In this document: positions 8,958 through 18,712 of the stretch, in pieces
Numbering within the stretch: the stretch's first letter is position 1
How the letters are laid out: each line of letters starts with the position of its first letter
Assembly (NCBI RefSeq): GCF_030124325.1
Contig: NZ_JASKLR010000002.1
Coordinates: forward strand, 213,422 to 277,421
Origin: Sinorhizobium sp. 8-89
Lineage (GTDB): Bacteria; Pseudomonadota; Alphaproteobacteria; Rhizobiales; Rhizobiaceae
Direction of reading: 5' to 3'
Length of the DNA: 64,000 nt
The notes under the pieces: model-generated
Databases searched by the model: none
What the model was told of the DNA's origin: nothing
The model's input: the letters and a program-made list of their open reading frames with translations, nothing else
Made by a program: the position numbers and the translations under genes

Positions 8958-9905
8958 TCAGGGGCCGAATACGGACCAGCCGGTGCGCGCGGCAAGCATT
9001 TCGAGCGCCAGCGAACCCAGCAGCGAATTACCATTCTCGTTGAGTCCAGGTGACCAGACTGCGACGGAAGCCTTGCCTGGCGCGACGGCCAGAATGCCTC
9101 CGCCGACGCCGCTCTTGCCGGGCAGGCCGACGCGATAGGCGAAGTCGCCGGAGCCGTCATAGTGACCGCAGGTCAACATCAGCGCATTGATGCGGCGTGC
9201 GCGTTGGCGCGAAACGACGGAATGCCCCGTCAATGGATTGGTGCCGCCGGCTGCTAGGAACAGGCCGGCCTTGGCGAGCTGCGCGCAGGTCATGGCCAAT
9301 GCGCAATGATGGAAATAGACGCCGAGTACATGCTCGACCGGATGATCGAGCCTGCCATAGGAGCGCATGAAATTGGCAAGGGCGATATTGCGGAAGCCTG
9401 TTGCCGTCTCCGAACGCGCCACCTCATGATCGATCACGATATTGTCGTCATCGGCGAGGTAGCGGACGAACTGGACAATCTCGCCGATCAGTTCCTTCGG
9501 CGTGTGGCCGGCGAGGATGAGATCGCTGACAGTGATCGCCCCCGCATTGATGAAGGGATTGCGTGGCTTGCCGCCTTCGTGTTCAAGCTGAATGATCGAA
9601 TTGAAGGCCGAGCCCGACGGTTCGCGCCCGACGCGGTGCCAGATATTCTCGCCGTGCTTGCCAAGCGCCAGCGTCAGCGTAAACACCTTGGAGATGCTTT
9701 GGATCGAAAACGGCATCTCCGCATCACCGACCCGATATATCTCACCGCCGGTGGTCACGATTGCCATGCCGAAACGGCTGGAATCGACGCGTGCGAGCTG
9801 CGGAATATAGTCGGCCACTTTGCCCTCGCCGAGGCGCGGCGTCAGTTCGCGGTAAATGTCATCGATGATCGCCTGCAGGTCTTGCGGCGCTTTCTGCTCC
9901 GGCAT
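8958..9905 (-). CDS. glsA: glutaminase A
   Basis: A 315-residue glutaminase of the serine-dependent beta-lactamase-like fold, hydrolysing glutamine to glutamate and ammonia. The SxxK nucleophile region is [13 protein letters not shown] (about residues 65-77). NPFINAGAI, the tyrosine-containing [20 protein letters not shown] and the glycine-rich [15 protein letters not shown] are also typical, and the length is normal for the family. It is a single gene, 38 bases before the rpsD terminator region in the opposite reading sense of its upstream neighbour. Confidence 0.95.
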   Translation of the reverse strand: MPEQKAPQDLQAIIDDIYRELTPRLGEGKVADYIPQLARVDSSRFGMAIVTTGGEIYRVGDAEMPFSIQSISKVFTLTLALGKHGENIWHRVGREPSGSAFNSIIQLEHEGGKPRNPFINAGAITVSDLILAGHTPKELIGEIVQFVRYLADDDNIVIDHEVARSETATGFRNIALANFMRSYGRLDHPVEHVLGVYFHHCALAMTCAQLAKAGLFLAAGGTNPLTGHSVVSRQRARRINALMLTCGHYDGSGDFAYRVGLPGKSGVGGGILAVAPGKASVAVWSPGLNENGNSLLGSLALEMLAARTGWSVFGP

Positions 9906-9943
9906 GCGGCATCCCTCGATACTGATTGGTCGGCATCTTCGTA

Positions 9944-9973
9944 CAAAAAAACCGCCCGTCTCCGGGCGGTTTT
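9944..9973 (-). terminator. rho-independent terminator after rpsD
   Basis: Read on the minus strand, an 8-bp perfect stem (ACCGCCCG/CGGGCGGT, four-base loop) is followed by a run of seven T. It is 30 bases past the rpsD stop. Confidence 0.92.
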
Positions 9974-10002
9974 CGGAAGCTCACAAGGCAAAAAGCCCCG
10001 GA

Positions 10003-10620
10003 TTAACGCGAATAGAATTCGACGACCAGGTGCGGTTCCATGACGACCGGGTACGGAACGTCGGTGAGAACCGGAACGCGGACATAGGTCGCGACCATCT
10101 TGTTGTGGTCGGCATCGATGTAGTCCGGAACGTCGCGCTCAGCGAGCTGTACGGATTCGAGAACCGAAACGAGCTGCTTGGACTTTTCCTTGACTTCGAT
10201 GACGTCGCCCGGCTTGCAACGGTAGGAACCGATGTTGACGCGGACGCCGTTGACCTTGACGTGGCCATGGTTGACGAACTGGCGCGCAGCGAAGACGGTC
10301 GGAACGAACTTGGCGCGGTAGACGATGGCGTCGAGGCGCGATTCGAGCAGGCCGATCAGGTTTTCAGGGGTGTCACCCTTGCGGCGCGAAGCTTCGGCGA
10401 AGATCGCACGGAACTGCTTTTCACGGATGTCGCCGTAGTAGCCCTTCAGCTTCTGCTTGGCGCGCAGCTGCACGCCGAAGTCGGAAAGCTTGGACTTGCG
10501 GCGCTGGCCATGCTGGCCCGGGCCGTATTCACGACGGTTGACCGGGGACTTCGGACGGCCCCAGATGTTTTCGCCCATGCGGCGGTCAATTTTATACTTG
10601 GACGATTCGCGCTTGCTCAT
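10003..10620 (-). CDS. rpsD: 30S ribosomal protein S4
   Basis: A 205-residue S4, a primary 16S rRNA-binding protein of the small subunit. It has the alphaproteobacterial N-terminus [26 protein letters not shown] without a zinc ribbon, and the S4 RNA-binding domain [37 protein letters not shown]. Start is ATG 10620 with AAGGAAA upstream. It is a stand-alone gene outside the alpha operon, which is usual in these bacteria. Hairpins in the leader (10645-10664 and 10684-10702) may take part in control. Confidence 0.97.
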   Translation of the reverse strand: MSKRESSKYKIDRRMGENIWGRPKSPVNRREYGPGQHGQRRKSKLSDFGVQLRAKQKLKGYYGDIREKQFRAIFAEASRRKGDTPENLIGLLESRLDAIVYRAKFVPTVFAARQFVNHGHVKVNGVRVNIGSYRCKPGDVIEVKEKSKQLVSVLESVQLAERDVPDYIDADHNKMVATYVRVPVLTDVPYPVVMEPHLVVEFYSR

Positions 10621-10644
10621 CGCATTTCCTTTCAATCAGTTACA

Positions 10645-10702
10645 CCGGCTTGTTGCCAAGCCGGATCAAGGAAACACGCCCTCCTCTGAACCCAGTTTGG
10701 GA
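10645..10702 (-). promoter_or_regulatory. structured leader of rpsD
   Basis: A perfect 8-bp hairpin CCGGCTTG-TTGC-CAAGCCGG (10645-10664) lies 25 bases upstream of the rpsD start. A second, imperfect one (GAAC-CCA/TGG-GA-GTTC, 10684-10702) lies further up. Neither has a T run on the minus strand. S4 is known in other bacteria to repress translation through its mRNA leader, so this is a candidate autoregulatory structure; that is inference. Confidence 0.4.
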
Positions 10703-10751
10703 GTTCTGACAGGCCTCTCACGATCACGCTGCCGGAGAAGCCACGGGACAT

Positions 10752-10782
10752 GTCAAATGAAACACCGGGCATCGCTGCCCGG
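10752..10782 (-). terminator. probable terminator after the HerA-like gene
   Basis: Perfect 7-bp hairpin CCGGGCA-TCGC-TGCCCGG at 10765-10782. On the minus strand it is followed by the weakly T-rich GTGTTTCATTT. It is about 80 bases after the HerA-like stop and upstream of the rpsD leader. Confidence 0.4.
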
Positions 10783-10864
10783 CGTTGGGCGGGTCTTTAC
10801 GCATCGGTCGCTGATTTGTCAACGGAATATGACAGAAACATAGCGATTTTCGATACACTGCCTC

Positions 10865-12379
10865 TCACTCGGCCGCCGCCCGTTCCCCGTCGCCGATATC
10901 CGAGCCGTTTGCATCGCCCGGCGCGGTTTCGCTCCCGAGATCGGGGAAAGCAACGATGCGCTTGCCGGAGAAATCCGCGTGCACGACGACGAGCCCGTGC
11001 TCCTCGAAATAGCCGAGCAGCCGGCGTGCGCGGCGGGCGGAATGGGTTCCATAGGCCCGCGCGATCATCGCGTCGGAAGGACACGGCAGTCCGCGCACGG
11101 CCGCCTGCGCCATCATCAGAAACACCGCTTGCAGGTCCTCGGTTACGCGGTCGGCAAGCCGGAGCGCCGATGCCCATGTCTCGGTAGCAGCCGTCTCGGC
11201 GTCGACGCCGGACCGGGCGACGGCCATCTTGCGCCGGAAGGCGCTCAAAGAAAGTGCAGGCCCCGGTACGCGGCGGATACGGCACCGAACCAGAAAGTCC
11301 TGGAAGAGTTCGGCGTCCGGCCGGAACGCCGCGTCCGGGTTGGCCAGGATCTCGGCAAACAGGCTGTCGAGCAGCGCCCCGCGCTCCTCCGGCGACATCT
11401 CCGGCGGGGCTGGCTTGGTCTCCACCGACGCCAAAGGCTCGGGGCGAGGCCGTGACAGCTCGGCGAGAATGTCGGTCGCCGGACGTGGCTGCGGAGCCGG
11501 GCGGCGCATGACAGGCCGCGTCAACTCTTCGGGATCCGGCGTGAAGATCAGATCCTCGACGTCCTGCGGTGCTTCCGGCAGCGGCATCAGCTTCGGACTG
11601 GTGGAGCGGGCGGAGGTCTCGACGGAGCCGATCGTCACCTTCAGCGGCCGACGCGACAGCGCGGGCCCGAGCGCGACGAAAGAGCCGCGTTTCAGGTCCC
11701 GGAACATCTCGGCGGTGCGGCGGTCCATACCCAGGAGATCGGCGGCGCGCAGCATATCGATATCGAGAAAGGTGCGCCCCATCAGGAAATTCGAGGCTTC
11801 GGCCGCGACGTTCTTCGCGAGCTTCGCCAGGCGCTGCGTAGCGATAACGCCGGCGAGCCCCCTCTTTCGGCCGCGGCACATGAGATTGGTCATCGCACCA
11901 AGCGACACCTTGCGGACATCCTCCGAGACATCGCCGCCGACCGATGGCGCAAACATCTGTGCCTCGTCGACGACAACGAGAACGGGATACCAATATTCAC
12001 GATCGGCATCGAACATCGCATTCAGGAAGACGCCGGCGCTGCGCATCTGCTGCTCGATATCGAGACCTTCGAGCGAAAGGACGCAGGAGACGCGGTGCTG
12101 GCGGATGCGCGTCGCGATGCCAATGAGCTCCGCATCGGTGCGCTCGCCTTCGATGACCACATGGCCGAACTTGTCGGCGAGGGTGACGAAATCGCCTTCC
12201 GGATCGATGATGCATTGCTGCACCCATGGTGCGGACTGCTCGAGCAGACGGCGCAAGAGATGCGACTTTCCGGAGCCGGAATTACCCTGCACCAGCAGGC
12301 GCGTTGCCAGAAGCTCCTCGATATCGAGCGAGGCCGAAGTCCCTTCGGACGTCGTTCCCATGTCGATGCCGACTTTCAT
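10865..12379 (-). CDS. HerA/DUF87-type ATP-binding protein
   Basis: A 504-residue P-loop ATPase of the HerA/FtsK-like class. Walker A is VQGNSGSGKSHLLRR near residue 30, Walker B is VLVVVDEAQMFAP, and VIATQRLAKLAKNVA is a sensor-type region. These are followed by a proline-rich linker and a C-terminal region with a small helical domain. Relatives act on DNA in repair or translocation, but no nuclease gene such as nurA is adjacent, so the role here is unknown. ATG 12379 has GAGG six bases upstream and is favoured over 12397. Confidence 0.78.
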   Translation of the reverse strand: MKVGIDMGTTSEGTSASLDIEELLATRLLVQGNSGSGKSHLLRRLLEQSAPWVQQCIIDPEGDFVTLADKFGHVVIEGERTDAELIGIATRIRQHRVSCVLSLEGLDIEQQMRSAGVFLNAMFDADREYWYPVLVVVDEAQMFAPSVGGDVSEDVRKVSLGAMTNLMCRGRKRGLAGVIATQRLAKLAKNVAAEASNFLMGRTFLDIDMLRAADLLGMDRRTAEMFRDLKRGSFVALGPALSRRPLKVTIGSVETSARSTSPKLMPLPEAPQDVEDLIFTPDPEELTRPVMRRPAPQPRPATDILAELSRPRPEPLASVETKPAPPEMSPEERGALLDSLFAEILANPDAAFRPDAELFQDFLVRCRIRRVPGPALSLSAFRRKMAVARSGVDAETAATETWASALRLADRVTEDLQAVFLMMAQAAVRGLPCPSDAMIARAYGTHSARRARRLLGYFEEHGLVVVHADFSGKRIVAFPDLGSETAPGDANGSDIGDGERAAAE

Positions 12380-12602
12380 CCATACCTCGTTCATCACAGA
12401 TTGATTCGCGATCCGTCGGGATCGTCAAACGGGCGACACGTAGCACGGTTTATCCCACGACCATCGCGCAGATTCCGACAACCCACAGGGAATACTTCGT
12501 TGCCCGCCGCCCTGAGGGGAAACTCACGGCTTCCCCTTCATTGCAAGGGAAAGTTGAATATTAGGGTCGCAGCATCTTTCTAAGGTCCGCGATCGTCCAC
12601 AT

Positions 12603-12830
12603 ATGAGTATGGTCCGTCACAGCTTGCTAGAGACAGCGATGCACCAGAACGAAACCAAACAACAATTCGAGATGTACAAGCTCGATGAACGCATGCGCGA
12701 AGCGCACGAAGACGCCCATCGGGTCATATCCAAGAAGGAAGCGGCGAAAATGAAGATTGCCAACGCGATTGTCGCAGGCGTCTTGGCTGTCCTTGTCGGC
12801 GGACTTTTGTTCTTGCTGGACGTTTTCTAA
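12603..12830 (+). CDS. small single-span membrane protein
   Basis: A 75-residue protein (63 if it starts at the ATG at 12639). It has a charged helical N-terminal half ([33 protein letters not shown]) and one C-terminal membrane segment ([24 protein letters not shown]), the layout of a tail-anchored or small inner-membrane protein. Neither start has a good ribosome site. Its stop overlaps the murI stop by four bases from the opposite strand. I do not recognise the family. Confidence 0.6.
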   Translation: MSMVRHSLLETAMHQNETKQQFEMYKLDERMREAHEDAHRVISKKEAAKMKIANAIVAGVLAVLVGGLLFLLDVF

Positions 12831-13672
12831 ACAATAGCTTGGCTGGGTTTCGCCCGCTCGTCGGGCACGGTGTTTGCAATCACCGTCAATCCAAAGCCCT
12901 GCATCAACCGCCGCGTGGCGAAATCGGGTCTGCGGGAAGTGAAAATGGCCGGATCGAAGCCGTTCAATGGCTCGAACCCATTCGGCAGTGGCACCAGCGA
13001 GCGGGCGCGCCGAGCAATCGCCTCTGCTGGATCGAGCCAATCGACCGGCCACGGCGCGAGGCGCCGGAAAACGTTCGACATGAAGGGATAATGCGTGCAG
13101 GCGAGCACTACGATATCGGTCTTTTTCCCATCCCTTTCGACGAAACATGGCGCGATCTCGGCCAGGATTGCCTCGTCATCGAGTTTCTCACCGCGGATAT
13201 ACGACTCCGCCATGCGCGCCAGGTTTTCCGAGCCGACGAGCCGTACATGACATTGAGATGCAAAGGACTGGATGAGATCGCGCGTATAGGCGCGTTTGAC
13301 CGTGCCGGGTGTTGCGAGAACCGAGACCAGTCCCGAACGCGTCCGCTCCGCCGCCGGTTTGATCGCCGGAACCGTGCCGACGAAGGTCATCTGCGGATAG
13401 ATGGCGCGCAGGTCAGCGCCGACGAGTGTGAAGGCGGTGTTGCAGGCGATGATGCAGATTTCCGGGTCGTGCGCGGCGACCAGTTCGCCGAAGAGCGTGA
13501 TGACGCGCTCTTTCAACGCCCCCTCCTCCCAACCGCCATAGGGAAAGCCAGCATCGTCGGCAACGTAAATAAAATGCCGCTCCGGCATCAGCACGCGCGC
13601 CTCGCGCAGCACCGTCAGCCCACCGATCCCGCTGTCGAAGACGAGTATGGGTTTCAGTTCACTCGTTGTCAC
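12827..13672 (-). CDS. murI: glutamate racemase
   Basis: A 281-residue cofactor-independent racemase making D-glutamate for peptidoglycan. Both catalytic cysteines are present in their motifs: [12 protein letters not shown] and [14 protein letters not shown]. The N-terminal [14 protein letters not shown] is also typical. The start codon is GTG at 13672, inside the end of the upstream methyltransferase gene (14-base overlap), so the two are probably cotranscribed and coupled. Confidence 0.95.
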   Translation of the reverse strand: MTTSELKPILVFDSGIGGLTVLREARVLMPERHFIYVADDAGFPYGGWEEGALKERVITLFGELVAAHDPEICIIACNTAFTLVGADLRAIYPQMTFVGTVPAIKPAAERTRSGLVSVLATPGTVKRAYTRDLIQSFASQCHVRLVGSENLARMAESYIRGEKLDDEAILAEIAPCFVERDGKKTDIVVLACTHYPFMSNVFRRLAPWPVDWLDPAEAIARRARSLVPLPNGFEPLNGFDPAIFTSRRPDFATRRLMQGFGLTVIANTVPDERAKPSQAIV

Positions 13673-14489
13673 CGCCGCCTTGCACTTTCCTGTTGCGCCC
13701 CGCTGGCGCGCCGGAGCCGCGCGGATTTTCGCGGGTGAACCGGTCGAGCGAAGAGATGACGCCGCGCAGCACCTGGATTTCGGATTCGGTAAAGGATGGT
13801 CTTGTCAGAACAGCCCGGAGATTTTCGACCAATTTCGGCTTTTTGTCGGCGGAGCGGAAGTAATTGCGTGCCTCCAGCGCCTCTTCCAGATGATCGAAGA
13901 GACCTTGCAGATGTTCCTTGGTCGCCGGACGTTGCCCGATCGCCTGGAAGGACGTTTCGTCTTCCGATTCCATTCCGGTCTTCATCCACTCATACGACAT
14001 GAGCAGCACGGCCTGCGCGAGGTTCAGCGAGGCGAAAGCCGGGTTGACCGGAAAGGTCACGATCTCGTCGGCCAACGCCACTTCCTCGTTGGTGAGGCCA
14101 GTGCGTTCGCGGCCGAAAATGATGCCGACCGCCTCCCCGCTCTTGAAACGCTGACGCAGCGTGCGTGCGGCGATGATCGGCGAGCGCACGGGCTTATAGC
14201 CGTCGCGGTCACGGGCCGTGGTAGCGTAGACGAAGTTCAAGTCCGCGATCGCCTCCTCAAGTGAGCCGTAGAGCTTGGCGCCATCGATGACATGATCGGC
14301 GCGGCTTGCTGCGGAACGCGCCTTTTCGCTCGGCCAGCCGTCGCGCGGGTTGACGAGGCGCAGTTCCGACAGCCCGAAATTCGCCATGGCACGCGCCACC
14401 ATGCCGATGTTCTCGCCGAGTTGCGGATAAGCGAGAATGATCGCGGGACCTTCCGTCAAGAGTTCGCGCTCGCTGTTGGTACCTGCCAT
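13659..14489 (-). CDS. SpoU-class tRNA/rRNA methyltransferase (TrmJ-like)
   Basis: A 276-residue SPOUT methyltransferase of the TrmJ branch, which 2'-O-methylates tRNA position 32 in the species studied. It has the N-terminal [29 protein letters not shown], the knot motif [15 protein letters not shown] and the [15 protein letters not shown] segment, then a C-terminal helical domain. ATG 14489 ([10 protein letters not shown]) is preferred to the open frame upstream. It overlaps murI by 14 bases. The exact RNA target is inferred from the family. Confidence 0.88.
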   Translation of the reverse strand: MAGTNSERELLTEGPAIILAYPQLGENIGMVARAMANFGLSELRLVNPRDGWPSEKARSAASRADHVIDGAKLYGSLEEAIADLNFVYATTARDRDGYKPVRSPIIAARTLRQRFKSGEAVGIIFGRERTGLTNEEVALADEIVTFPVNPAFASLNLAQAVLLMSYEWMKTGMESEDETSFQAIGQRPATKEHLQGLFDHLEEALEARNYFRSADKKPKLVENLRAVLTRPSFTESEIQVLRGVISSLDRFTRENPRGSGAPAGRNRKVQGGGDNE

Positions 14490-14800
14490 TGCCCTAAGCC
14501 TTCGCCTTCTGTTCGGCGCTTCCCTCGCACAATCGATCAAGAATTTAAAGTCCGCCGTTCATCGGCTCGCAGCACGGCTATCAATAATGTGAGCCTCTCC
14601 CGCGGTATGGAAATCAACTCCGGGCCGAGTTTAGCGTCCTTAGCCAACGGATCCCCACGGCCCGAAACACTGATCCCTCCTCCATCCAAAGTTTCAGCCG
14701 AGCATGCTTTGCCTTGCCGGTTCACAATGCTATAGGGCTCTGGATTTCTCCCACCGGGGGGCATCGCGTCCGGTGCTCCGCAAAGCTACGAGGCATACCC
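14490..14800. other. divergent promoter region between the methyltransferase and icd
   Basis: 311 bases between two outward-facing genes. It should hold both promoters, but I see no convincing operator, repeat or small gene. Confidence 0.4.
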
Positions 14801-16015
14801 ATGGCAAAGATCAAGGTGGCCAATCCGGTCGTCGAACTCGACGGCGACGAGATGACCCGCATCATCTGGCAGTTCATCAAGGACAAGCTGATCCACCCCT
14901 ATCTCGACCTCGATCTCGAATATTATGACCTCAGCGTCGAGAATCGCGACGCGACCGAAGACCAGGTGACCGTCGACGCCGCCAACGCCATCAAGAAGCA
15001 TGGCGTCGGCGTCAAGTGCGCAACGATCACGCCCGACGAAGCCCGCGTCGAGGAGTTCAAGCTGAAGAAGATGTGGAAGTCGCCGAACGGCACGATCCGC
15101 AACATCCTCGGCGGCGTGATCTTCCGCGAGCCGATCATCTGCAAGAACGTGCCGCGCCTCGTTCCCGGCTGGACGAAGCCGATCATCGTCGGCCGCCATG
15201 CTTTCGGCGACCAATACCGCGCGACCGACTTCAAGTTCCCGGGCAAGGGCAAGCTTTCGATCAAGTTCGTCGGTGAGGACGGCCAGACGATCGAACACGA
15301 CGTCTATGATGCACCCGGCGCCGGCGTCGCGATGGCCATGTACAACCTCGACGAATCGATCACCGATTTCGCCCGTGCTTCGTTCAACTACGGTCTGCAG
15401 CGCAAGGTCCCGGTCTACCTCTCGACCAAGAACACGATCCTCAAGGCCTATGACGGTCGCTTCAAGGATATATTCCAGAAGGTGTTCGACGAGGAGTTCG
15501 CCGAACAGTTCAAGGCGGAAAAGCTCTGGTACGAACACCGCCTGATCGACGACATGGTCGCCTCGGCGCTTAAGTGGTCCGGCGGTTACGTCTGGGCCTG
15601 CAAGAACTATGACGGCGACGTCCAGTCCGATATCGTTGCGCAGGGCTTCGGTTCGCTCGGTCTGATGACCTCGGTGCTGATGACGCCGGATGGCAAGACG
15701 GTCGAGGCGGAAGCAGCGCACGGAACGGTTACGCGCCACTACCGCCAGCACCAGAAGGGCGAGGAAACCTCGACCAACTCGATCGCGTCGATCTTCGCCT
15801 GGACCCGCGGCCTTGCTCATCGTGCCAAGCTCGATGGCAACGCCGAACTCGCGAAGTTCTCCGAAACGCTCGAACGCGTCTGCATCGAGACGGTCGAAGC
15901 CGGTTTCATGACCAAGGATCTTGCGCTCTTGATCGGTCCGGACCAGCCGTGGCTATCGACCACCGGCTTCCTCGACAAGATCGACGATAACCTCAAGAAG
16001 GCGATGGCTGCCTAA
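14801..16015 (+). CDS. icd: NADP-dependent isocitrate dehydrogenase
   Basis: A 404-residue homodimeric eukaryote-like (type II) isocitrate dehydrogenase of the TCA cycle, converting isocitrate to 2-oxoglutarate and CO2. Typical regions are [22 protein letters not shown], the [17 protein letters not shown] substrate loop, [43 protein letters not shown] and the nucleotide-site [31 protein letters not shown] 14801 with cgagg upstream gives the family N-terminus [13 protein letters not shown] terminator follows at 16042-16065. Confidence 0.97.
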   Translation: MAKIKVANPVVELDGDEMTRIIWQFIKDKLIHPYLDLDLEYYDLSVENRDATEDQVTVDAANAIKKHGVGVKCATITPDEARVEEFKLKKMWKSPNGTIRNILGGVIFREPIICKNVPRLVPGWTKPIIVGRHAFGDQYRATDFKFPGKGKLSIKFVGEDGQTIEHDVYDAPGAGVAMAMYNLDESITDFARASFNYGLQRKVPVYLSTKNTILKAYDGRFKDIFQKVFDEEFAEQFKAEKLWYEHRLIDDMVASALKWSGGYVWACKNYDGDVQSDIVAQGFGSLGLMTSVLMTPDGKTVEAEAAHGTVTRHYRQHQKGEETSTNSIASIFAWTRGLAHRAKLDGNAELAKFSETLERVCIETVEAGFMTKDLALLIGPDQPWLSTTGFLDKIDDNLKKAMAA

Positions 16016-16041
16016 GGGCGCTTCACCGATTTCGCTTCATG

Positions 16042-16065
16042 AACCCGGCCTCGCGCCGGGTTTTT
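16042..16065 (+). terminator. rho-independent terminator after icd
   Basis: An 8-bp stem AACCCGGC/GCCGGGTT with a 5-base loop is followed by T residues. It lies 27 bases past the icd stop. Confidence 0.9.
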
Positions 16066-16105
16066 GCGTTCCGGGCTGTCATGCTAAAATCAGACAGAAC
16101 GAACG

Positions 16106-16873
16106 ATGGAACAGATGCGACAAAAGCGCGTGAAGCTGCTGGCGTCGGATATCGACGGCACGCTGCTCGGCGATGCCGCAGCGGCTGAGCGGTTTCGCGC
16201 CGCGTGGTGGGCTCTTGGCCCTGCTGACCGGCCGCTTCTCGTCTACAACAGCGGGCGAATGGTCGATGATATTGCCGCGCTCGTCGACGCGAAGGATCTG
16301 CCGCCACCAGACTACATGATAGGCGGCGTCGGCACGACAATAGCGGATGGCCTCGTGCGTCGCGAACTGCGCGCCTTCACAGAGCAGCTGGGACCGCCCC
16401 TCGATCCGGGCACCGTCGCGGCAATCATGCAGGCGGTCGAGGGGGCAAGGCGTCAGGCAGATGCGGACCAATCCAGGTACAAGGCCAGTTGGAACCTGCC
16501 CGATGCCGGAGAAGATCGGCTCCGGGACATTGCAGGACAATTGGCGAGCGCCGGCCTGGACGTGAAACTGATCTATTCCAGCAACCGGGACCTCGACATA
16601 TTGCCCCGCGCCGGCGGCAAAGGCGGCGCGCTCGCCTGGATATGCCGGGAACTTTCACTGAGCTTCGACGAGGTGGTCGTTGCCGGGGACACCGGCAACG
16701 ACTGCGAGATGTTCGACTTGCCGCAAGTTCGCGGCGTGGTGGTCGCGAATGCCCTCCCCGAGCTGCGGCAGGCGGTTGCGCATCAGCGTCGGCATCTTCT
16801 CGCCCGCGGCTCCCATGCCGACGGCGTACTCGAAGGCCTGCGACGCTGGGGCGTCATTCGCGAAAGCAACTGA
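16106..16873 (+). CDS. HAD-superfamily phosphatase, sucrose-phosphate-phosphatase-like
   Basis: A 255-residue HAD hydrolase with motif I LLASDIDGTLLGD (nucleophile aspartate near residue 15), motif II YNSGRM, and motif IV VVVAGDTGNDCEMF. The C2-type cap and the motifs recall sucrose-6-phosphate phosphatase and mannosylfructose-phosphate phosphatase, which in rhizobia are linked to osmoprotectant sugars. No glycosyltransferase partner is next to it, so the substrate is open. It follows the icd terminator by 40 bases and has its own short upstream region. Confidence 0.78.
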   Translation: MEQMRQKRVKLLASDIDGTLLGDAAAAERFRAAWWALGPADRPLLVYNSGRMVDDIAALVDAKDLPPPDYMIGGVGTTIADGLVRRELRAFTEQLGPPLDPGTVAAIMQAVEGARRQADADQSRYKASWNLPDAGEDRLRDIAGQLASAGLDVKLIYSSNRDLDILPRAGGKGGALAWICRELSLSFDEVVVAGDTGNDCEMFDLPQVRGVVVANALPELRQAVAHQRRHLLARGSHADGVLEGLRRWGVIRESN

Positions 16874-17008
16874 GCATCGATCGATTTGACAAATCCTGCG
16901 GATATCAGGCGCTCGATCGTGTCCGCTTGTCGGGCGTAACGACTCAGATAGTCTGATCGTGCCCAGCACGTTTGGCCCGCCATAATGAGATCCGGAAACG
17001 TCTCGTCG

Positions 17009-18667
17009 ATGCCTGATTCTCTCGTCCCCAAAACGGTAAGCGTCTTCAAAGAGGGGTACGGTCGCGCTCGCTTGAAGGCGGACGCCTTTGCCGGGCTGAC
17101 CGTCGCGATCGTCGCGCTGCCGCTGTCCATGGCCATTGCCATCGCGTCCGGCGTGACGCCCGATCGCGGTCTCTACACGGCGATTGTCGGCGGCTTTCTG
17201 GTTTCGCTCCTCGGCGGCAGCCGCGTCCAGATCGGCGGCCCTGCCGGCGCTTTCATCGTGCTAGTGGCTGCAACCGGCGCCAGGCACGGTCTCGACGGCC
17301 TGCTGCTTGCAACGGCGATGTCGGGCATCATGCTCGTTGTCGCGGGTTACCTGCGGCTTGGCAAGTACATCAAGTTCATTCCCTATCCGGTGACCGTGGG
17401 CTTCACCGCCGGGATCGCGGTGATCATCTTCGCCAGCCAATTGCGCGATCTCTTCGGCCTCACTCTGAACGGCCGCGAGCCCGGGCCCATCATCGAGAAG
17501 CTTGCGACGCTTGGACTTGCCGCCGGTACGGTCAACTGGGCAGCAGTTCTGACGGCGGCGTTGACGATCGGCATCATTCTCGCGCTGCGAAAGCTGCGGC
17601 CGCATTGGCCCGGCATGCTGATCGCCGTCGCTGCCGCTTCTGCCTTCGTCGCTCTGCTGCAATTGCCGGCGGAAACGATCGGAACGCGCTTCGGCGGCAT
17701 TCCGCATGGCCTGCCTTTGCCGGCGCTGCCGCCTTTATCGCTAGAGAAGGCAGCCGCCGTCTTTCCGGATGCCGTCTCGTTTGCACTGCTCGGCGCGATC
17801 GAGTCATTGCTGTCGGCCGTCGTCGCCGACGGCATGACCGGCCGGCGACATCGCTCGAGCATGGAACTGATCGCGCAAGGGATCGCGAATGTCTGCTCGG
17901 CGCTCTTTGGCGGCATCTGCGTCACCGGGACGATCGCCCGTACGGCGACCAATGTGCGTGCCGGCGGAACAAGCCCGGTTTCTGGCATGCTGCATTCGGC
18001 CTTTCTCCTTCTGTTCATGCTTCTCGCCGCCCCGCTTGCGAGCTACATCCCGCTTGCGTCGCTGGCCGGCGTGCTTGCCATCGTTGCCTGGAACATGATC
18101 GAGAAGCCGGCATTCACGGCGCTCCTTCGATCCTCTTACGGCGACGCGGTCGTCCTTCTCGCCACCTTCATCATTGTCGTTTTCCGCGAACTCACGGAAG
18201 GCATCGTTATCGGCTTCGCCCTCGGCGCCGTTCTCTTCATCGACCGCATGGCAAGGAGCATCTCGGTCGGAGAAACAAAACCGCTGGAGGCCATGAAGCA
18301 GGAAAATGGCGAGGTGGAACATCCTACCATTGCGGATGACCCTGATACGGTGATCTATCGGATTTCGGGCATCTTCTTCTTCGGTTCGGCGGCGACCGTC
18401 GGCACCGTCCTCGACCGGATCGCCGATCAGCGCCGGAACTTCATTCTCGATTGCTCGGAGGTGCCCTTCATGGATTCGACCGCCGCCAATGTGATCGAGG
18501 GGACGCTGCGGAAGGCCGAGCGGACGGGCGTACGTTTCATCATCACCGGTGCGAGGTCGCAGGTCCGCCGCACGCTCCGCCAGCACGACGTTCGTCCGCC
18601 GCGCGTTATCATGCGCGCTTCGGTCCAGGCGGCGCTCGCGAGCATTCGCAGCGAAAAGACCGCATGA
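17009..18667 (+). CDS. SulP family anion transporter with STAS domain
   Basis: A 552-residue SulP/SLC26 transporter. The membrane domain carries the family signature region (FAGLTVAIVALPLSMAIAIASGVTPDRGLYTAIVGGF) and about 10-12 hydrophobic segments. A C-terminal STAS domain (GIFFFGSAATVGTVLDRI, FILDCSEVPFMDSTAANVIEGTLRKAERTGV) follows. Substrates in the family are sulfate, bicarbonate or dicarboxylates. ATG 17009 has a GGAAA motif 10 bases upstream; ATG 16985 would add 8 residues. The stop lies inside the shared terminator before alaS. Confidence 0.9.
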   Translation: MPDSLVPKTVSVFKEGYGRARLKADAFAGLTVAIVALPLSMAIAIASGVTPDRGLYTAIVGGFLVSLLGGSRVQIGGPAGAFIVLVAATGARHGLDGLLLATAMSGIMLVVAGYLRLGKYIKFIPYPVTVGFTAGIAVIIFASQLRDLFGLTLNGREPGPIIEKLATLGLAAGTVNWAAVLTAALTIGIILALRKLRPHWPGMLIAVAAASAFVALLQLPAETIGTRFGGIPHGLPLPALPPLSLEKAAAVFPDAVSFALLGAIESLLSAVVADGMTGRRHRSSMELIAQGIANVCSALFGGICVTGTIARTATNVRAGGTSPVSGMLHSAFLLLFMLLAAPLASYIPLASLAGVLAIVAWNMIEKPAFTALLRSSYGDAVVLLATFIIVVFRELTEGIVIGFALGAVLFIDRMARSISVGETKPLEAMKQENGEVEHPTIADDPDTVIYRISGIFFFGSAATVGTVLDRIADQRRNFILDCSEVPFMDSTAANVIEGTLRKAERTGVRFIITGARSQVRRTLRQHDVRPPRVIMRASVQAALASIRSEKTA

Positions 18668-18692
18668 AAAAGGGCGCCGCAGCGCCCTTTCT
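18668..18692. terminator. bidirectional terminator between sulP and alaS
   Basis: A 9-bp perfect stem AAAGGGCGC/GCGCCCTTT with a CGCA loop has A-rich sequence on one side and T on the other, so it can end transcription from both convergent genes. Confidence 0.85.
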
Positions 18693-18712
18693 TCCGTTCA
18701 TTCGGGATCCGT

